64,000 bases of DNA from an uncultured Synechococcus sp. (GTDB lineage: Bacteria > Cyanobacteriota > Cyanobacteriia > Phormidesmidales > Phormidesmidaceae). Below, piece by piece: positions 1 to 9,528 of the stretch. The stretch covers positions 92,140 to 156,139 of the forward strand of contig CALDSK010000051.1 of assembly GCA_937911865.1 (NCBI GenBank). The letters are read 5' to 3'. A program made the translations under genes and the position numbers. The notes below the pieces were generated by a model. It saw nothing but the letters and a program-made list of their open reading frames with translations, was not told where the DNA came from and did no database searches. Position 1 is the stretch's first letter; each line of letters opens with the position of its first letter.

Positions 1-1908
1 CTACCAAAAATGCCGCTAGAGTCTTATGCAAGTTCCTACATGTCAACACCTGTTCGAACGGTTTTATCGTCAGCCACGCTCGGCGATGCGCAGGCCATTC
101 TGCTGCGCTACGGCCATACCGGTCTGTGCGTTGTCAACCAGGCAGGTCAGCTTGTAGGAATGCTCTCTCGTCGGGATGTAGAGGTTGCCATTCGTCATGG
201 CTTGTCACAAGCTATGGTGCTGACCTGTATGAGTACGCCCGTAAGAGCGATCGCACCTCACACTTCCCTACGTCAGGCCCGGTTACTCATGGCGACTTAC
301 GATATTGGTCGCCTGCCTGTGATTGATTCAAGTGCTGCTCTAGACACCGCTTCGGGCACCGTTTCAGATGCCTTTGCTTCTGGTACGTTAGTCGGTATCA
401 TCACCCGCTCAGATATTCTGCGTCAGCTACAGACCGACGCCTTGAATGCTGATTCACAGTCTCTCTCGCTCAACCCCAAAGCGGCCGACTGGCAGTCAAC
501 AAGTATCGAAACTGCTGATGACAGTCACCTCTACAAACAGCTAGCGCTGCGCAGTGGTCCGCTGTGGCCTGCTATAGAAATCATCATCAAAGCGGTCGAA
601 TCAAAAGGATGGGCGCTCTATGTGGTCGGCGGTGCAGTGCGAGATTTATTGTTGAGCCAGGGAGGACAAGTCTGTCCACTGACAGACATTGATTTAGTGG
701 TAGACGGTGCAGAACCCGGTGCAGGCGTAACGCTAGCGGAAGCGATTCGAGCGAGCTATCCGCAGGTTGACTTGAAGGTTTACGGAGACTTTCAGACAGC
801 AACGTTAACTTGGCCATCAGCCTTTGTTGAGGAGAGTCGTATCAAAGGCGATGTAGAAGCTGCTGCCGTCACTCATGACGCCGAACTCGTGATCGATATC
901 GCAACTGCTCGAACAGAGTTCTACCCTTATCCTGCCGCTAACCCAGAAGTCGAATCTAGTACTATCCATCAAGATCTCTATCGCCGAGACTTCACGATCA
1001 ACGCCATGGCGATTCGGCTAGATGGCAAAAGTCGTGGTCGGCTGCTCGATTTTTTCGGTGGTCGGCGGGCTTTGGAGCAACGGTTCATCAGAGTAATTCA
1101 CTCCAATAGCTTGATTGAAGATCCCACGCGCATTTTTCGAGCGGTTCGTTTTGCCGTTCGTTTGGGGTTTGAGTTGGATGACTATACAGAGCGGCTAATT
1201 CGCTGCGCCGTTCACAGCCAGATTTATGCTCGACTACAGGCGAGCGGCCAAAAAATACCTGCGCTACAGTCCAGGTTGACTGCCGAGCTCAAATCAATTT
1301 TATCCGCCGACTATTGGGATGCCGCTTTAGCCAAGCTCAATCAGCTAGGTGCTCTAGCCTGCGTGCACCATACACTGTCTCTCAACCCTGACCTTTGGCT
1401 ACAGCTGCGACGCGCGCTCCGATGGCAGCATCAACTTCTACCAGAACAACCTCGCTGGCAACTGCTGCTGGTGCTGATTATTGCTCAGCTGCTACCCGCT
1501 GACCGACGGCAGGTTGCTCATCGACTTAATCTGGATGCTGAAAGTCAGCGTCAGTTGAAAAATCTGCACCGCTGGGAAGAGGCGCTGATAGCAAAGTTGC
1601 CTGCGGCCACTCGGCCCAGCGAAATTTACGACTGTCTCTTTTCTTATAGTTTGGTTGAGCAGCTGTTAATAGTCGCGCGTCACCCCTACACACTTGGCCC
1701 TCAAATTTGGCACTATATATGTCACCTATCTCGGATACCGCCGTTGATAAACGGTGGTACTCTAAAGCGACTTGGCTATGCTCCAGGACCTCAATTTCGA
1801 GAAATTTTGACCGCCGTACATCAGGCTACTCTAAATGGTGAGTTAGACACTGCTGACGAGGCAGAAGCGTATGTGCTGGCTAACTATTCGGTTAGTGATC
1901 GCTCATAA
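1..1908 (+). CDS. CBS-domain tRNA nucleotidyltransferase / poly(A) polymerase-like protein, probably 5'-partial
   Basis: Nucleotidyltransferase of the CCA-adding/poly(A) polymerase class, which adds or repairs the 3' CCA end of tRNA. Counting from the ATG at base 10, two CBS domains occupy about residues 9-140. The polymerase head follows, with VVGGAVRDLLL near residue 205, the metal-binding DIDLVV motif and RRDFTINAMAI near 325. An RNA-binding helical region completes the 632 residues. The frame stays open from base 1 with no stop before the ATG. Cyanobacterial relatives are often about 900 residues with an N-terminal DHH phosphoesterase region, so the true start probably lies outside the window. 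Family is certain; whether it adds CCA, A only or CC is not visible. Confidence 0.85.
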   Translation, partial: LPKMPLESYASSYMSTPVRTVLSSATLGDAQAILLRYGHTGLCVVNQAGQLVGMLSRRDVEVAIRHGLSQAMVLTCMSTPVRAIAPHTSLRQARLLMATYDIGRLPVIDSSAALDTASGTVSDAFASGTLVGIITRSDILRQLQTDALNADSQSLSLNPKAADWQSTSIETADDSHLYKQLALRSGPLWPAIEIIIKAVESKGWALYVVGGAVRDLLLSQGGQVCPLTDIDLVVDGAEPGAGVTLAEAIRASYPQVDLKVYGDFQTATLTWPSAFVEESRIKGDVEAAAVTHDAELVIDIATARTEFYPYPAANPEVESSTIHQDLYRRDFTINAMAIRLDGKSRGRLLDFFGGRRALEQRFIRVIHSNSLIEDPTRIFRAVRFAVRLGFELDDYTERLIRCAVHSQIYARLQASGQKIPALQSRLTAELKSILSADYWDAALAKLNQLGALACVHHTLSLNPDLWLQLRRALRWQHQLLPEQPRWQLLLVLIIAQLLPADRRQVAHRLNLDAESQRQLKNLHRWEEALIAKLPAATRPSEIYDCLFSYSLVEQLLIVARHPYTLGPQIWHYICHLSRIPPLINGGTLKRLGYAPGPQFREILTAVHQATLNGELDTADEAEAYVLANYSVSDRS

Positions 1909-2079
1909 CGTTCTAGAAAAGACTTTCAGACGCTAGAACGGTCTACGATGCTACACACCGACCTGAAGACCTATACCGCAGCGGACAAAGTGACTTGCGA
2001 GACCCAGATGCATCCGGGAACCGCTATACATTTTGTGGCACTCCTTTAAGGAAATGCCGCTAATACTGAGCTTTTCTCT

Positions 2080-2874
2080 ATGTCCTCACCGCCTTCCCGT
2101 CGAAACACGCATCGGAACAACTTACCGGCTAAATCTGATTCAGTGGCAGCTTTGTCATCTCGCCAGTATTCAAATAACAACGAGCCGTTGACATTCTCCC
2201 AGGCGCTAACGATTACGGCAGGGATGGCTGGCTTGGTCGGTTTGCTCAGTGGTGTGGTTGTGCGTTTTTCATTAGCTAGCTCATCCAACAATCGATTTTT
2301 GAGTCCGCTGCAAACATTCCCTACCCTTTCTGATTGGTCTTCAGCGCCAGCTGAGCGCACTGCGGAAGCCGACCCGCCGCCAAGTGATTCTATAGATACA
2401 GAAGGTGATTCTGTGCAAGACTCCTGGCAAGCGCCTTCCGATCTTGATTGGGAGACAGATAGCAGTGACTTTGAGACATTTAGTTCTGAGGGATTTACGG
2501 ATACTCAAACGACGACTGAGCTACCGTTAGAAAATGCTGCTGAAGCCGAAAGTCGCCTAATCGAAAAAGAGCGGCTGTTGGTGCCCGTTTCCTCTGCTGC
2601 GCCCAGTAACTTTGATGCGTTCGCTAACAGGTCTGACGGCTCAAAACGCTCTGTCGAAGATCCCTTAAAAACTTTGAGTAATGGACCACTTTTACGCACG
2701 CCTGCTCTTGAGAATGAGCTATATGACGCGGATGCACAATCAGTAGATTCCTCTGACAATCTCTCGGAGGGCAGTCGCGCCGATGGTAGCAGATATGACA
2801 GTATTGACTGGCAGATAGAATCTACTTCGCAGCAGATGGAGTTTTCAGGACTTGATGATTCAGACGCCGATTGA
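2080..2874 (+). CDS. Hypothetical single-span membrane protein, acidic Ser-rich tail
   Basis: Not recognised. The 264-residue product has a polar N-terminus, one hydrophobic segment at about residues 43-66 (ITAGMAGLVGLLSGVVVRFS) and then about 190 residues rich in Ser, Asp and Glu that look disordered. This suggests a small membrane-anchored protein with a long acidic tail. It lies 170 bases after the nucleotidyltransferase and 120 bases before the next gene, all on the same strand. Low complexity makes the call less secure, but the open frame, ATG start and membrane segment support a real gene. Confidence 0.6.
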   Translation: MSSPPSRRNTHRNNLPAKSDSVAALSSRQYSNNNEPLTFSQALTITAGMAGLVGLLSGVVVRFSLASSSNNRFLSPLQTFPTLSDWSSAPAERTAEADPPPSDSIDTEGDSVQDSWQAPSDLDWETDSSDFETFSSEGFTDTQTTTELPLENAAEAESRLIEKERLLVPVSSAAPSNFDAFANRSDGSKRSVEDPLKTLSNGPLLRTPALENELYDADAQSVDSSDNLSEGSRADGSRYDSIDWQIESTSQQMEFSGLDDSDAD

Positions 2875-2993
2875 GGGCATACCTGGCTATGGGTTGCGAT
2901 TGCGAAAATTGTAAAATCTGGTCTAAAGGCTCTAAATCTGCGAGAACGCCTTAAGGGTGTTTATAATCAATAAGTATAAATGTCTAAAGTTCT

Positions 2994-3332
2994 ATGAGTG
3001 ACCCTATGCTGCAAGCATTTTTTGTTGGCCGAGCGCTGGCAGCCGCTGTGAGTGAGAGAGCTGAACACCTTATGAGTGACGGTCTTAGCAAGCTAGGCAA
3101 ATTTGATGCCGAGCAACGCGAATATTTCCGTCAGTTTACAGAGGAAGTTATGGCTAGGGCCGAGCAAGAGCGTGTCGCTGCTGGCGCTGAATCTGTTTCT
3201 GATTCTACGAGCGTTACTTCGCCATCAAGCGTCTCAGGGACTGAAGACTTACAGGCAACGATAGATAATCTGAGAGCCGAAATTGCTCAGGTCAGGGCTT
3301 CTATTCAGCAGTATCGTCAAGACAAGAAGTAG
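2994..3332 (+). CDS. Small conserved cyanobacterial protein (possibly DUF6825)
   Basis: A 112-residue soluble protein. The N-terminal half (LQAFFVGRALAAAVSERAEH, then LGKFDAEQREYFRQFTEEV) resembles small conserved cyanobacterial proteins that I recall as DUF6825; that name is from memory. The C-terminal third (LQATIDNLRAEIAQVRASIQQ) has a heptad pattern typical of a coiled coil, with a Ser/Thr linker between. A TATAAT sequence at 2962-2967 could be its -10 box. It precedes the ABC1 kinase gene on the same strand. Function unknown. Confidence 0.7.
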   Translation: MSDPMLQAFFVGRALAAAVSERAEHLMSDGLSKLGKFDAEQREYFRQFTEEVMARAEQERVAAGAESVSDSTSVTSPSSVSGTEDLQATIDNLRAEIAQVRASIQQYRQDKK

Positions 3333-3382
3333 TCGTCAAAGCATAATTAGGTAGCTGGTCGAATTTTTGAGCGATCACACCA

Positions 3383-3410
3383 TTTTTAACCGGTCGTTTT
3401 TAATCGGTCG
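3383..3410 (+). repeat. 14-bp tandem duplication
   Basis: Two adjacent copies of TTTTTAACCGGTCG (the second has T for C at one place) lie between the 112-aa gene and the ABC1 kinase gene. This is one of the short tandem duplications found across the gaps of this window. Confidence 0.8.
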
Positions 3411-3480
3411 TATTGAGTCAGAGATTTAGTTTTAATAGCGCTTCCATTTTTAAATCTTCTTTTTACCCTAGGAAAACTGA

Positions 3481-5502
3481 GTGTCTGCTGTTTCCAAAAA
3501 AAGTAACCCCGTTTTCTCTTCAGACATTTCTGAGGCAAATGGTCATAGCCCTCCGGCTCAAGACCCTGCGCATGTGACTGCTGAGCCTCCGGTTGTTCCG
3601 TTAGCAGAAGAGGTTCAACCTTCAGGTGTTCCGACTGCTGAAGTTGTCATGCCTGTTTCTAAGCCTAGCGATCCGACTGTCCGAGGTCCGGTCGCCAATG
3701 GTCCGGTTTCTGGCGTTCCCTCTAGCGATGTCAACGCGGGTAAAGCGACCAGGCTAGGTCGCTCAACGCTGAAGCCCCAGACGATTGGTCAGACGATTAG
3801 TCCGCCGGCTTACAGCGGCAACACATACAGCGAAGGCGACTACCGATGGAATCGCGGCACGTATTCTCGGCCTCAGCGGTTTATAGATATTTGGTCTTTT
3901 GTAATCAAGCTGCTATCTAAGCGGTGGCTCTATAACAAGGCTTGGACTTACGGCGGTCCGATTACGCCCGAAAAGCAGACAAAGCGACGCAAAGAGATTG
4001 CGGTTTGGCTGCGGGAGACTTGCCTCAGCTTAGGGCCTACGTTTATTAAGATTGGTCAGCTGTTCTCTACTAGGGCTGACCTGTTCCCGATTGAATATGT
4101 CGAGGAGCTCTCAAAGCTTCAGGACCGCGTCCCTGCGTTTAGCTACGAGCAGGTCAAGGAGACGATTGAAAATGACTTTGGTCGCCCGCTAGATGAGCTG
4201 TATCAAAGTTTTGATCCGGTACCAATTGCGGCGGCTAGCTTGGGACAGGTTCACTGCGCCGAGCTGCATTCGGGCGAAGAGGTTGTCGTTAAAATTCAGC
4301 GACCGGGTCTGACCCGGCTGTTTGCGATTGACCTGTCAATTCTTAAAGGGATTGCTCAGTATTTTCAGAACCATCGTGAGTGGGGCCGAGGTCGTGACTG
4401 GATAGGCATTTACGAAGAGTGCTGCCGCTTGCTCTGGCTGGAAATAGACTTTTTGCATGAAGGGCGCAACGGCGATAAGTTTAGGCGAAACTTTCGCGGT
4501 GTTGACTGGGTGAAAGTCCCGCGCATCTATTGGCGTTATACAACCCCTCGCGTGCTGACGATGGAGTATATGCCAGGCATTAAGATTAGCCACTATGAAG
4601 CGCTTGAGTCAGCCGGATTAGACCGTAAAAGGCTTGCTCGCTTAGGCGCTGAAGCCTATCTGCGTCAGCTACTGACAGATGGATTTTTTCACGCGGATCC
4701 CCACCCGGGTAACATTGCGGTAGATCCAGATGGAACGCTGATTTTTTACGATTTTGGCATGATGGGTCAAATCCAAACGGTGACTCGCTCTTTGCTGATG
4801 GATACCTTTGTCGGCATTGCTCAGCGAGATGCCAATTTGGTAATGGCCTCTTTGGTAGATTTGGGTGCGCTAGCTGAAATCGATGATATGGGGCCTGTGC
4901 GCCGCTCGATTCAGTACATCCTCGACAACATGATGGATAAGCCGTTTGAAGAGCAATCGGTGAGCGCCATTAGCGATGACCTTTACGCGGTCGCCTACGA
5001 TCAGCCTTTCCGCTTTCCAGCGACATTTACTTTTGTGATGAGAGCTTTTTCAACCCTAGAAGGGGTGGGCAAAGGGCTCGATCCAGAGTTTAATTTTATG
5101 GAGGCCGCTAAACCTTACGCAACAGAGCTTATGACTAACGGTATGCCCGGTGAAACCAATAATGGCCTGTTCGGTGAAATTAGCCGCCAGGCCGCGCAAG
5201 TTGGGACTTCGGCGCTTAGCTTGCCCCGCCGCATTGAAGATACTCTCGATCGCCTAGATCGTGGGGATATTCGAGTGCGGGTGCGTTCTATTGAGAGCGA
5301 TCGCATTCTTCGCCGCAATAGCAACATGTCCCTGGCTAACAGTTATGCTCTTTTAGTCGGTGCCTTTACACTGTCGGCGACCGTGCTACTCGTCTTTGAT
5401 TGGATAATCCCTGCGGCGATTATGGGTACTATTGCCACGATTTCGGGCATTGCTCTGATTCGACTGCTGTTGCGAATTGCAAAAGCAGATAGAATGCCAT
5501 AA
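3481..5502 (+). CDS. ABC1/AarF/UbiB family protein kinase-like protein
   Basis: Member of the ABC1K/UbiB family, atypical kinases linked to prenylquinone metabolism and, in cyanobacteria and plastids, to membrane lipid and stress functions. The 673-residue product starts at GTG 3481. Residues 1-125 are Pro/Val/Ser-rich and look disordered. The family KxGQ motif is in IKIGQLFSTRADLFP near residue 190, the Ala-rich loop in AAASLGQVH near 250, the presumed ATP-binding Lys in VVVKIQRPG near 272, the catalytic region HADPHPGN near 404 and the metal-binding DFGMMG near 422. Two hydrophobic helices end the protein (about 620-665), as is usual for membrane-anchored members. The PP2C gene starts 40 bases downstream. 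Confidence 0.93.
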   Translation: MSAVSKKSNPVFSSDISEANGHSPPAQDPAHVTAEPPVVPLAEEVQPSGVPTAEVVMPVSKPSDPTVRGPVANGPVSGVPSSDVNAGKATRLGRSTLKPQTIGQTISPPAYSGNTYSEGDYRWNRGTYSRPQRFIDIWSFVIKLLSKRWLYNKAWTYGGPITPEKQTKRRKEIAVWLRETCLSLGPTFIKIGQLFSTRADLFPIEYVEELSKLQDRVPAFSYEQVKETIENDFGRPLDELYQSFDPVPIAAASLGQVHCAELHSGEEVVVKIQRPGLTRLFAIDLSILKGIAQYFQNHREWGRGRDWIGIYEECCRLLWLEIDFLHEGRNGDKFRRNFRGVDWVKVPRIYWRYTTPRVLTMEYMPGIKISHYEALESAGLDRKRLARLGAEAYLRQLLTDGFFHADPHPGNIAVDPDGTLIFYDFGMMGQIQTVTRSLLMDTFVGIAQRDANLVMASLVDLGALAEIDDMGPVRRSIQYILDNMMDKPFEEQSVSAISDDLYAVAYDQPFRFPATFTFVMRAFSTLEGVGKGLDPEFNFMEAAKPYATELMTNGMPGETNNGLFGEISRQAAQVGTSALSLPRRIEDTLDRLDRGDIRVRVRSIESDRILRRNSNMSLANSYALLVGAFTLSATVLLVFDWIIPAAIMGTIATISGIALIRLLLRIAKADRMP

Positions 5503-5542
5503 TTTGCGGGAAACAGCTATTTCATCATTGGCTGTTAGATCT

Positions 5543-6310
5543 ATGCACCATTCATTGACTGGTTTGACGTTTGCTGGCTTGACGGATGTCGGTTTGCATC
5601 GCAGCGCCAATCAAGATAGCTATTACATTTCGCCAGAAGGTGACTTGTTCATTGTGGCTGATGGTATGGGCGGCCATATCGGTGGGCAAGAGGCCAGCCG
5701 CATCTCTACTGAAACTATTCAGCGCTATCTGGAAGCTCACAAGCAGAGTGCTGCTTCTTCTGCCGACCTTTTAGAAAAGGCCGTTTTTGCCGCCAACAAA
5801 GCAGTTTTAGCTGACCAGCGCCAGCATCCAGAACGGTCTGATATGGGGACAACCGTTGTCGTGCTGATGTTGCGAGATGGTCAGTTTTGGTGTGCGCATG
5901 TCGGTGACTCGCGTCTATACATTCTTAGAGAGAGTGGTTTTATTCAGGTGACACAAGATCATACCTGGGTCGCTCAAGCGATTAAATCAGGTGACTTGTC
6001 AGCGGAAGAACTCTCAACTCATCCCTGGCGACATGTCCTGTCTCAATGCGTAGGGCGTGAGGATTTGCAGCGAGTAGAAACCCAGCATATTAAAACTGAA
6101 CCCGGCGATCGCCTATTGCTCTGTAGCGATGGCTTGACTGAAGAGCTCTCACGCGATGCCATCATTACGTATTTGCAGTCTGCTGTGACCTGTGAAGGTG
6201 CTGCTGCTTCTCTGATCGCGGCGGCGAAAGCTCAGGGAGGACGTGATAACATCACTGTCGTAACGCTAGCTGTTCCTGAGTTTCCAACTTATATTCCTGA
6301 TTACTCGTAG
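5543..6310 (+). CDS. PP2C-type Ser/Thr protein phosphatase
   Basis: Mn/Mg-dependent PPM phosphatase that removes phosphate from Ser/Thr-phosphorylated proteins. Motifs in order are DVGLHRSANQDS, VADGMGGHIGG (metal-binding Asp), SDMGTTVVVL, HVGDSRLYIL, QDHTWV, LLCSDGLTEEL and RDNITVV, so all catalytic metal ligands appear intact. The domain fills the 255 residues, so it is a stand-alone soluble enzyme. An in-frame TTG at 5477 would overlap the ABC1 kinase gene; the ATG at 5543 is preferred because family homology begins just after it. A Ser/Thr kinase gene lies about 1 kb downstream on the opposite strand and could be its partner (inference). Confidence 0.93.
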   Translation: MHHSLTGLTFAGLTDVGLHRSANQDSYYISPEGDLFIVADGMGGHIGGQEASRISTETIQRYLEAHKQSAASSADLLEKAVFAANKAVLADQRQHPERSDMGTTVVVLMLRDGQFWCAHVGDSRLYILRESGFIQVTQDHTWVAQAIKSGDLSAEELSTHPWRHVLSQCVGREDLQRVETQHIKTEPGDRLLLCSDGLTEELSRDAIITYLQSAVTCEGAAASLIAAAKAQGGRDNITVVTLAVPEFPTYIPDYS

Positions 6311-6429
6311 CATCTTTTCCCTCGATCTATCACTTTGGATATGAGAGAGATTTTGGGTAGGAGTGATAGGCTTGGAAAATATCATCCGGACCAGTCTCAA
6401 GTCATAAAAGCTATATTCGGTGCGACTTT

Positions 6430-7302
6430 ATGTTTAAGCGTGTGCTCATTTGTACTGATTTTTCGGATAGCCTTCAGCGCTTGGCTGATTTTGTGCCAGA
6501 TTTGGCTAAAGGTGGCATGACGCACATTGTGTTTTTTCACAATGTGCCCCTTATGACCTCCAGAGAAATTCCCTGTGTAGATGAAGATCGCGTCAGCGCT
6601 GCTCGTGAAGTGCTATCTGTAGCGGAAGCCCACCTCCCTGAGGGGACAACGGTTGATATTGAGATTGCCTCTGGCCGCGCGGCTGAAAATATTGTCAGGG
6701 CTGCCAAGAAGTACGAGCCTGACATTATTATTTCAGGCATGCCGACCCGCTCCACGCTAAACGAAAAGCTGTTTGGCAGCACGACGATGACGCTGGTCGA
6801 AAAGGTGGATGTCCCGATTCTAATTTTGCGACCGCAGCTAGTTTCTACATACCGTGAAAGCGAACTATCACAGCGTTGTCAGCATTTGTTTGAGTATCTG
6901 CTGCTGCCCTACGACGGAAGCGATAGCTCTAAAAACCTGGTGGACCAGATAAAGACATTGATGGAGGCAGATCCTGGCGGTGCGCTGCAAACTTGCGTAC
7001 TCACTTGGGTGGTAGATGACGGTGGACGCGTGGCGCAAAACCATCCTATAGATGAAGCACGAGCTAAGCTAGATGCTGTAAAAGCTGAACTTGATGGTCT
7101 AGGAACGACGATTGAAACTGAGGTTCGTCAGGGCAATCCGCTAGATCAGGTTTTAAAGGCCGGAGAAGTGCATGATATTAGTGCGATCGCAGTTTCCCCT
7201 GGAAAAGGCAAAGGCCTGCTCAAACTCACGGTTCCTAGCTTCACTAGCGCCATTCTCAGGTCGTCTTGGCACCCGGTTATGCACTTCCCTCGTCCCAAGT
7301 AG
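6430..7302 (+). CDS. Tandem-domain universal stress protein (UspA family)
   Basis: Two UspA-type alpha/beta domains in one 290-residue chain. Domain 1 (about 1-140) begins MFKRVLICTDFSDSLQRLAD and ends GSTTMTLVEKVDVPILILRP, the usual ATP-loop region with a slightly changed G-x2-G-x9-G(S/T) pattern. Domain 2 (about 155-290) begins YLLLPYDGSDSSKNLVDQI and has VSPGKGKGLLKLTVPSFTSAIL at the corresponding place. Such proteins bind ATP or AMP and are associated with stress survival. The gene follows the PP2C gene on the same strand and ends 36 bases from the convergent kinase gene. Confidence 0.92.
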   Translation: MFKRVLICTDFSDSLQRLADFVPDLAKGGMTHIVFFHNVPLMTSREIPCVDEDRVSAAREVLSVAEAHLPEGTTVDIEIASGRAAENIVRAAKKYEPDIIISGMPTRSTLNEKLFGSTTMTLVEKVDVPILILRPQLVSTYRESELSQRCQHLFEYLLLPYDGSDSSKNLVDQIKTLMEADPGGALQTCVLTWVVDDGGRVAQNHPIDEARAKLDAVKAELDGLGTTIETEVRQGNPLDQVLKAGEVHDISAIAVSPGKGKGLLKLTVPSFTSAILRSSWHPVMHFPRPK

Positions 7303-7338
7303 CCGAGCTTCAAAGCTTTGACTTCACCGCTCTGGGCT

Positions 7339-8919
7339 CTAAAATCCTAGCGATGCATCCATGCCAGGCTGCTTGTCAGAGTGCATGGCTTCAAAGTTCA
7401 TAAGAATCTTGGGTTTAAGATTACTCTCAAGTTCTTTTTTCAGCAGTGCCTTGCTTTCTTTAGGGTCACCGATAGCGGGAAAATTACGCGCATTGGTAGC
7501 CCATTCCTGTAAGAGCTTAAGCTGACTTTGCGCCACGTTGAGTGTCTTTGTTCGCTTACAGCTGTTGGGCGCTTCTTTCTCAAAAAAGAGAATCCGATAC
7601 TGCCTAGTTTGGGCCAGCTGCCAGAGAATAGCCTGTGAGGCCGCAGACTTTAAATCCAGGTAGCAAGGCAACCAGCGAGGGCCTTCTAACTTGTTATAGA
7701 ACGCGGTTAGCCAGAGCACCATAGGATACGGTGTCATTGTGCACATGAAATTGTTGTAGCGAGTGTTGCGGATGCGCTTTTCTATCTCTGCAGCCGAAAG
7801 CATTGCCCACAGCGTAGGGACCGCTTCGTTGCTTTCAGCGTCGTTTTGGGTAAGCAGTCTTGGAAAAACAATTTGCGCGATTGGCATTTCGGCCGGCCAC
7901 TGTTGCTCTAGATAGAAACGCTCCTCATGGTCGGCTTCTGCAAACGGATGAGCGTCTTCCTCTTTAAGCTCTATTCGCTTAGCTTTATCAACGACAGGTA
8001 ATTTGGAAAGGGTCGTATTGATCCGTTGAGAGATTTGGAACCCTGAGCCAAAACGTTTTTCTAAAGGGGCGATCGCATCTAAAATTTCACTGATCGTGGT
8101 GGGTCGCTCTTCCCGCTGCTTTTCCAAACAGGCCATCACAACCTCTTCTAATGCTTTGGGCACTTTGAACTGCGATAAAGACTTTGGTTGCGAGAGTCGA
8201 TGCACCTTGTACCAGCTGCCAAACGTATTATTTTTCGGCTTTACGGGCAGCGTGCCAGACAGCATCTGATACATCATGACCCCCAGACTGTAGATATCTG
8301 AGCGACTATCGAGTTCTCGTCCCTCCATCTGTTCTGGAGAGGCATAAGCCAACGTCCCCATGAATGTACTCGTTTGCTCGCTACCTGCCTGCATCAGCTT
8401 GGCGATACCAAAGTCTAAAATCTTGACCAGCTCGCCCATAGATGGATCAGAGGTCACCAAAATATTGCTGGGTTTGATATCTCGATGAATAATCGGAACG
8501 ACCTCACCTTCGACCAAAATGCCATTGTGCGCGGTTCTAAGCCCTAACAAAATCTGTCGTAAGAGTCCTAAAAACCGGGGCACAGGCAGTGGCTGCTTCT
8601 GAACGATCTGGCCCACGTTGTCGCCCTGAAGGTATTCCATCACATAAAACGGAATTTCATCTTCGTTGACGCCATAGTCGGTGACGCGCACCACATGCAT
8701 ACTTTTTTGGCCTAGCTGAGCGCAGGTCATCGCTTCTCTTAAAAAGCGTTCGCGCATATTTTCGTTCAGCAGCGTCTGGGACAAAAACTTCACAGCTACT
8801 GGGACGCCTCCTAGCAAGGCATCGCCCGCTAGGTAAACCTTGCCCATAGAGCCTTGCCCGATAGTTTCTATCAGCTCATATCGATTAGAAATTTTACGAC
8901 CAGTGTTGGGATCTGTCAT
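7339..8919 (-). CDS. Ser/Thr protein kinase (Hanks type) with unrecognised C-terminal domain
   Basis: Bacterial eukaryotic-type kinase of 526 residues. The glycine loop GQGSMGKV spans residues 21-28, the ATP Lys is K44 (VAVKFL), the catalytic loop HRDIKPSN has D147, and DFG is at 169-171. The activation segment leads to SPEQMEGRELDSRSDIYSLG, so the kinase should be active. The kinase domain ends near residue 290. The remaining 230 residues have no PASTA, GUN4, WD40 or pentapeptide repeats and no membrane segment; I cannot assign that part. Its ATG overlaps the stop of the upstream 147-aa gene by one base, so the two are probably translationally coupled. Confidence 0.93.
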   Translation of the reverse strand: MTDPNTGRKISNRYELIETIGQGSMGKVYLAGDALLGGVPVAVKFLSQTLLNENMRERFLREAMTCAQLGQKSMHVVRVTDYGVNEDEIPFYVMEYLQGDNVGQIVQKQPLPVPRFLGLLRQILLGLRTAHNGILVEGEVVPIIHRDIKPSNILVTSDPSMGELVKILDFGIAKLMQAGSEQTSTFMGTLAYASPEQMEGRELDSRSDIYSLGVMMYQMLSGTLPVKPKNNTFGSWYKVHRLSQPKSLSQFKVPKALEEVVMACLEKQREERPTTISEILDAIAPLEKRFGSGFQISQRINTTLSKLPVVDKAKRIELKEEDAHPFAEADHEERFYLEQQWPAEMPIAQIVFPRLLTQNDAESNEAVPTLWAMLSAAEIEKRIRNTRYNNFMCTMTPYPMVLWLTAFYNKLEGPRWLPCYLDLKSAASQAILWQLAQTRQYRILFFEKEAPNSCKRTKTLNVAQSQLKLLQEWATNARNFPAIGDPKESKALLKKELESNLKPKILMNFEAMHSDKQPGMDASLGF

Positions 8920-9362
8920 TACGACTGGCGAACGAGCTCCGCCTCCATGGTGCTGGTTAGGTACTGTCCAGAGAGAATGCCGCTAGAGAAGTGGTAGCGA
9001 TCGCTGCTGATCTGTCGTAGCGTTTCAAAGCCCGTGCGCCGCTGCTTATCGCTCAAGCTCCAGTAGCGCTGCACAATTGATTCTGGGGCAATCCAGCCTT
9101 CGCCCTCTACTTGCCCCAGCTGACTATGCTGTAGCACAAAGGTATACTGACGATCGCTTGCGGTCATGCGACCGCGAGACTGCAGCACGATATCGTCGTG
9201 ATCGCCCTCTGGAAAGGTCAGTTTAGTAGCCACCATGAAGCAATCTACCTGCTTCCAGGCCACGAGTATTTTGCCTTTTATAGGGGTGGGTAGGGCTTCG
9301 CGAGTGAGCCAGCTGCCCTGTAGTTTCCATCGACCAGGCTCAAGTAAAAGGCTGTGGGCCAC
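8919..9362 (-). CDS. Hypothetical protein coupled to the Ser/Thr kinase
   Basis: Not recognised. The 147-residue soluble protein has a Trp-rich start (LEPGRWKLQGSWLTREALP) and alternating beta-type segments, without signal peptide or membrane helix. Its TAA stop shares a base with the ATG of the kinase gene (TAATG arrangement), which implies co-transcription and translational coupling. It may be a regulator or substrate of the kinase, but nothing in the sequence proves this. Confidence 0.75.
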   Translation of the reverse strand: MAHSLLLEPGRWKLQGSWLTREALPTPIKGKILVAWKQVDCFMVATKLTFPEGDHDDIVLQSRGRMTASDRQYTFVLQHSQLGQVEGEGWIAPESIVQRYWSLSDKQRRTGFETLRQISSDRYHFSSGILSGQYLTSTMEAELVRQS

Positions 9363-9439
9363 AGCAAAGATTCCTTTGGGATCTACACGTATCCGGCAAA
9401 TGCCAGTACCCTAAAGTGCCCATTTCAGCGCGCATTTCC

Positions 9440-9461
9440 CTTTGTTAGACCTTTGTTAGAC
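9440..9461 (-). repeat. 11-bp tandem duplication
   Basis: Two exact adjacent copies of CTTTGTTAGAC (plus-strand reading) lie in the 166-base gap between anmK and the 147-aa gene. Confidence 0.85.
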
Positions 9462-9528
9462 TTCTGCCATACTAAGGTTTGTTGAAAGAAGCTTATCCGT
9501 CGCCTGAGAACCACTGATGAGCGCTCAC

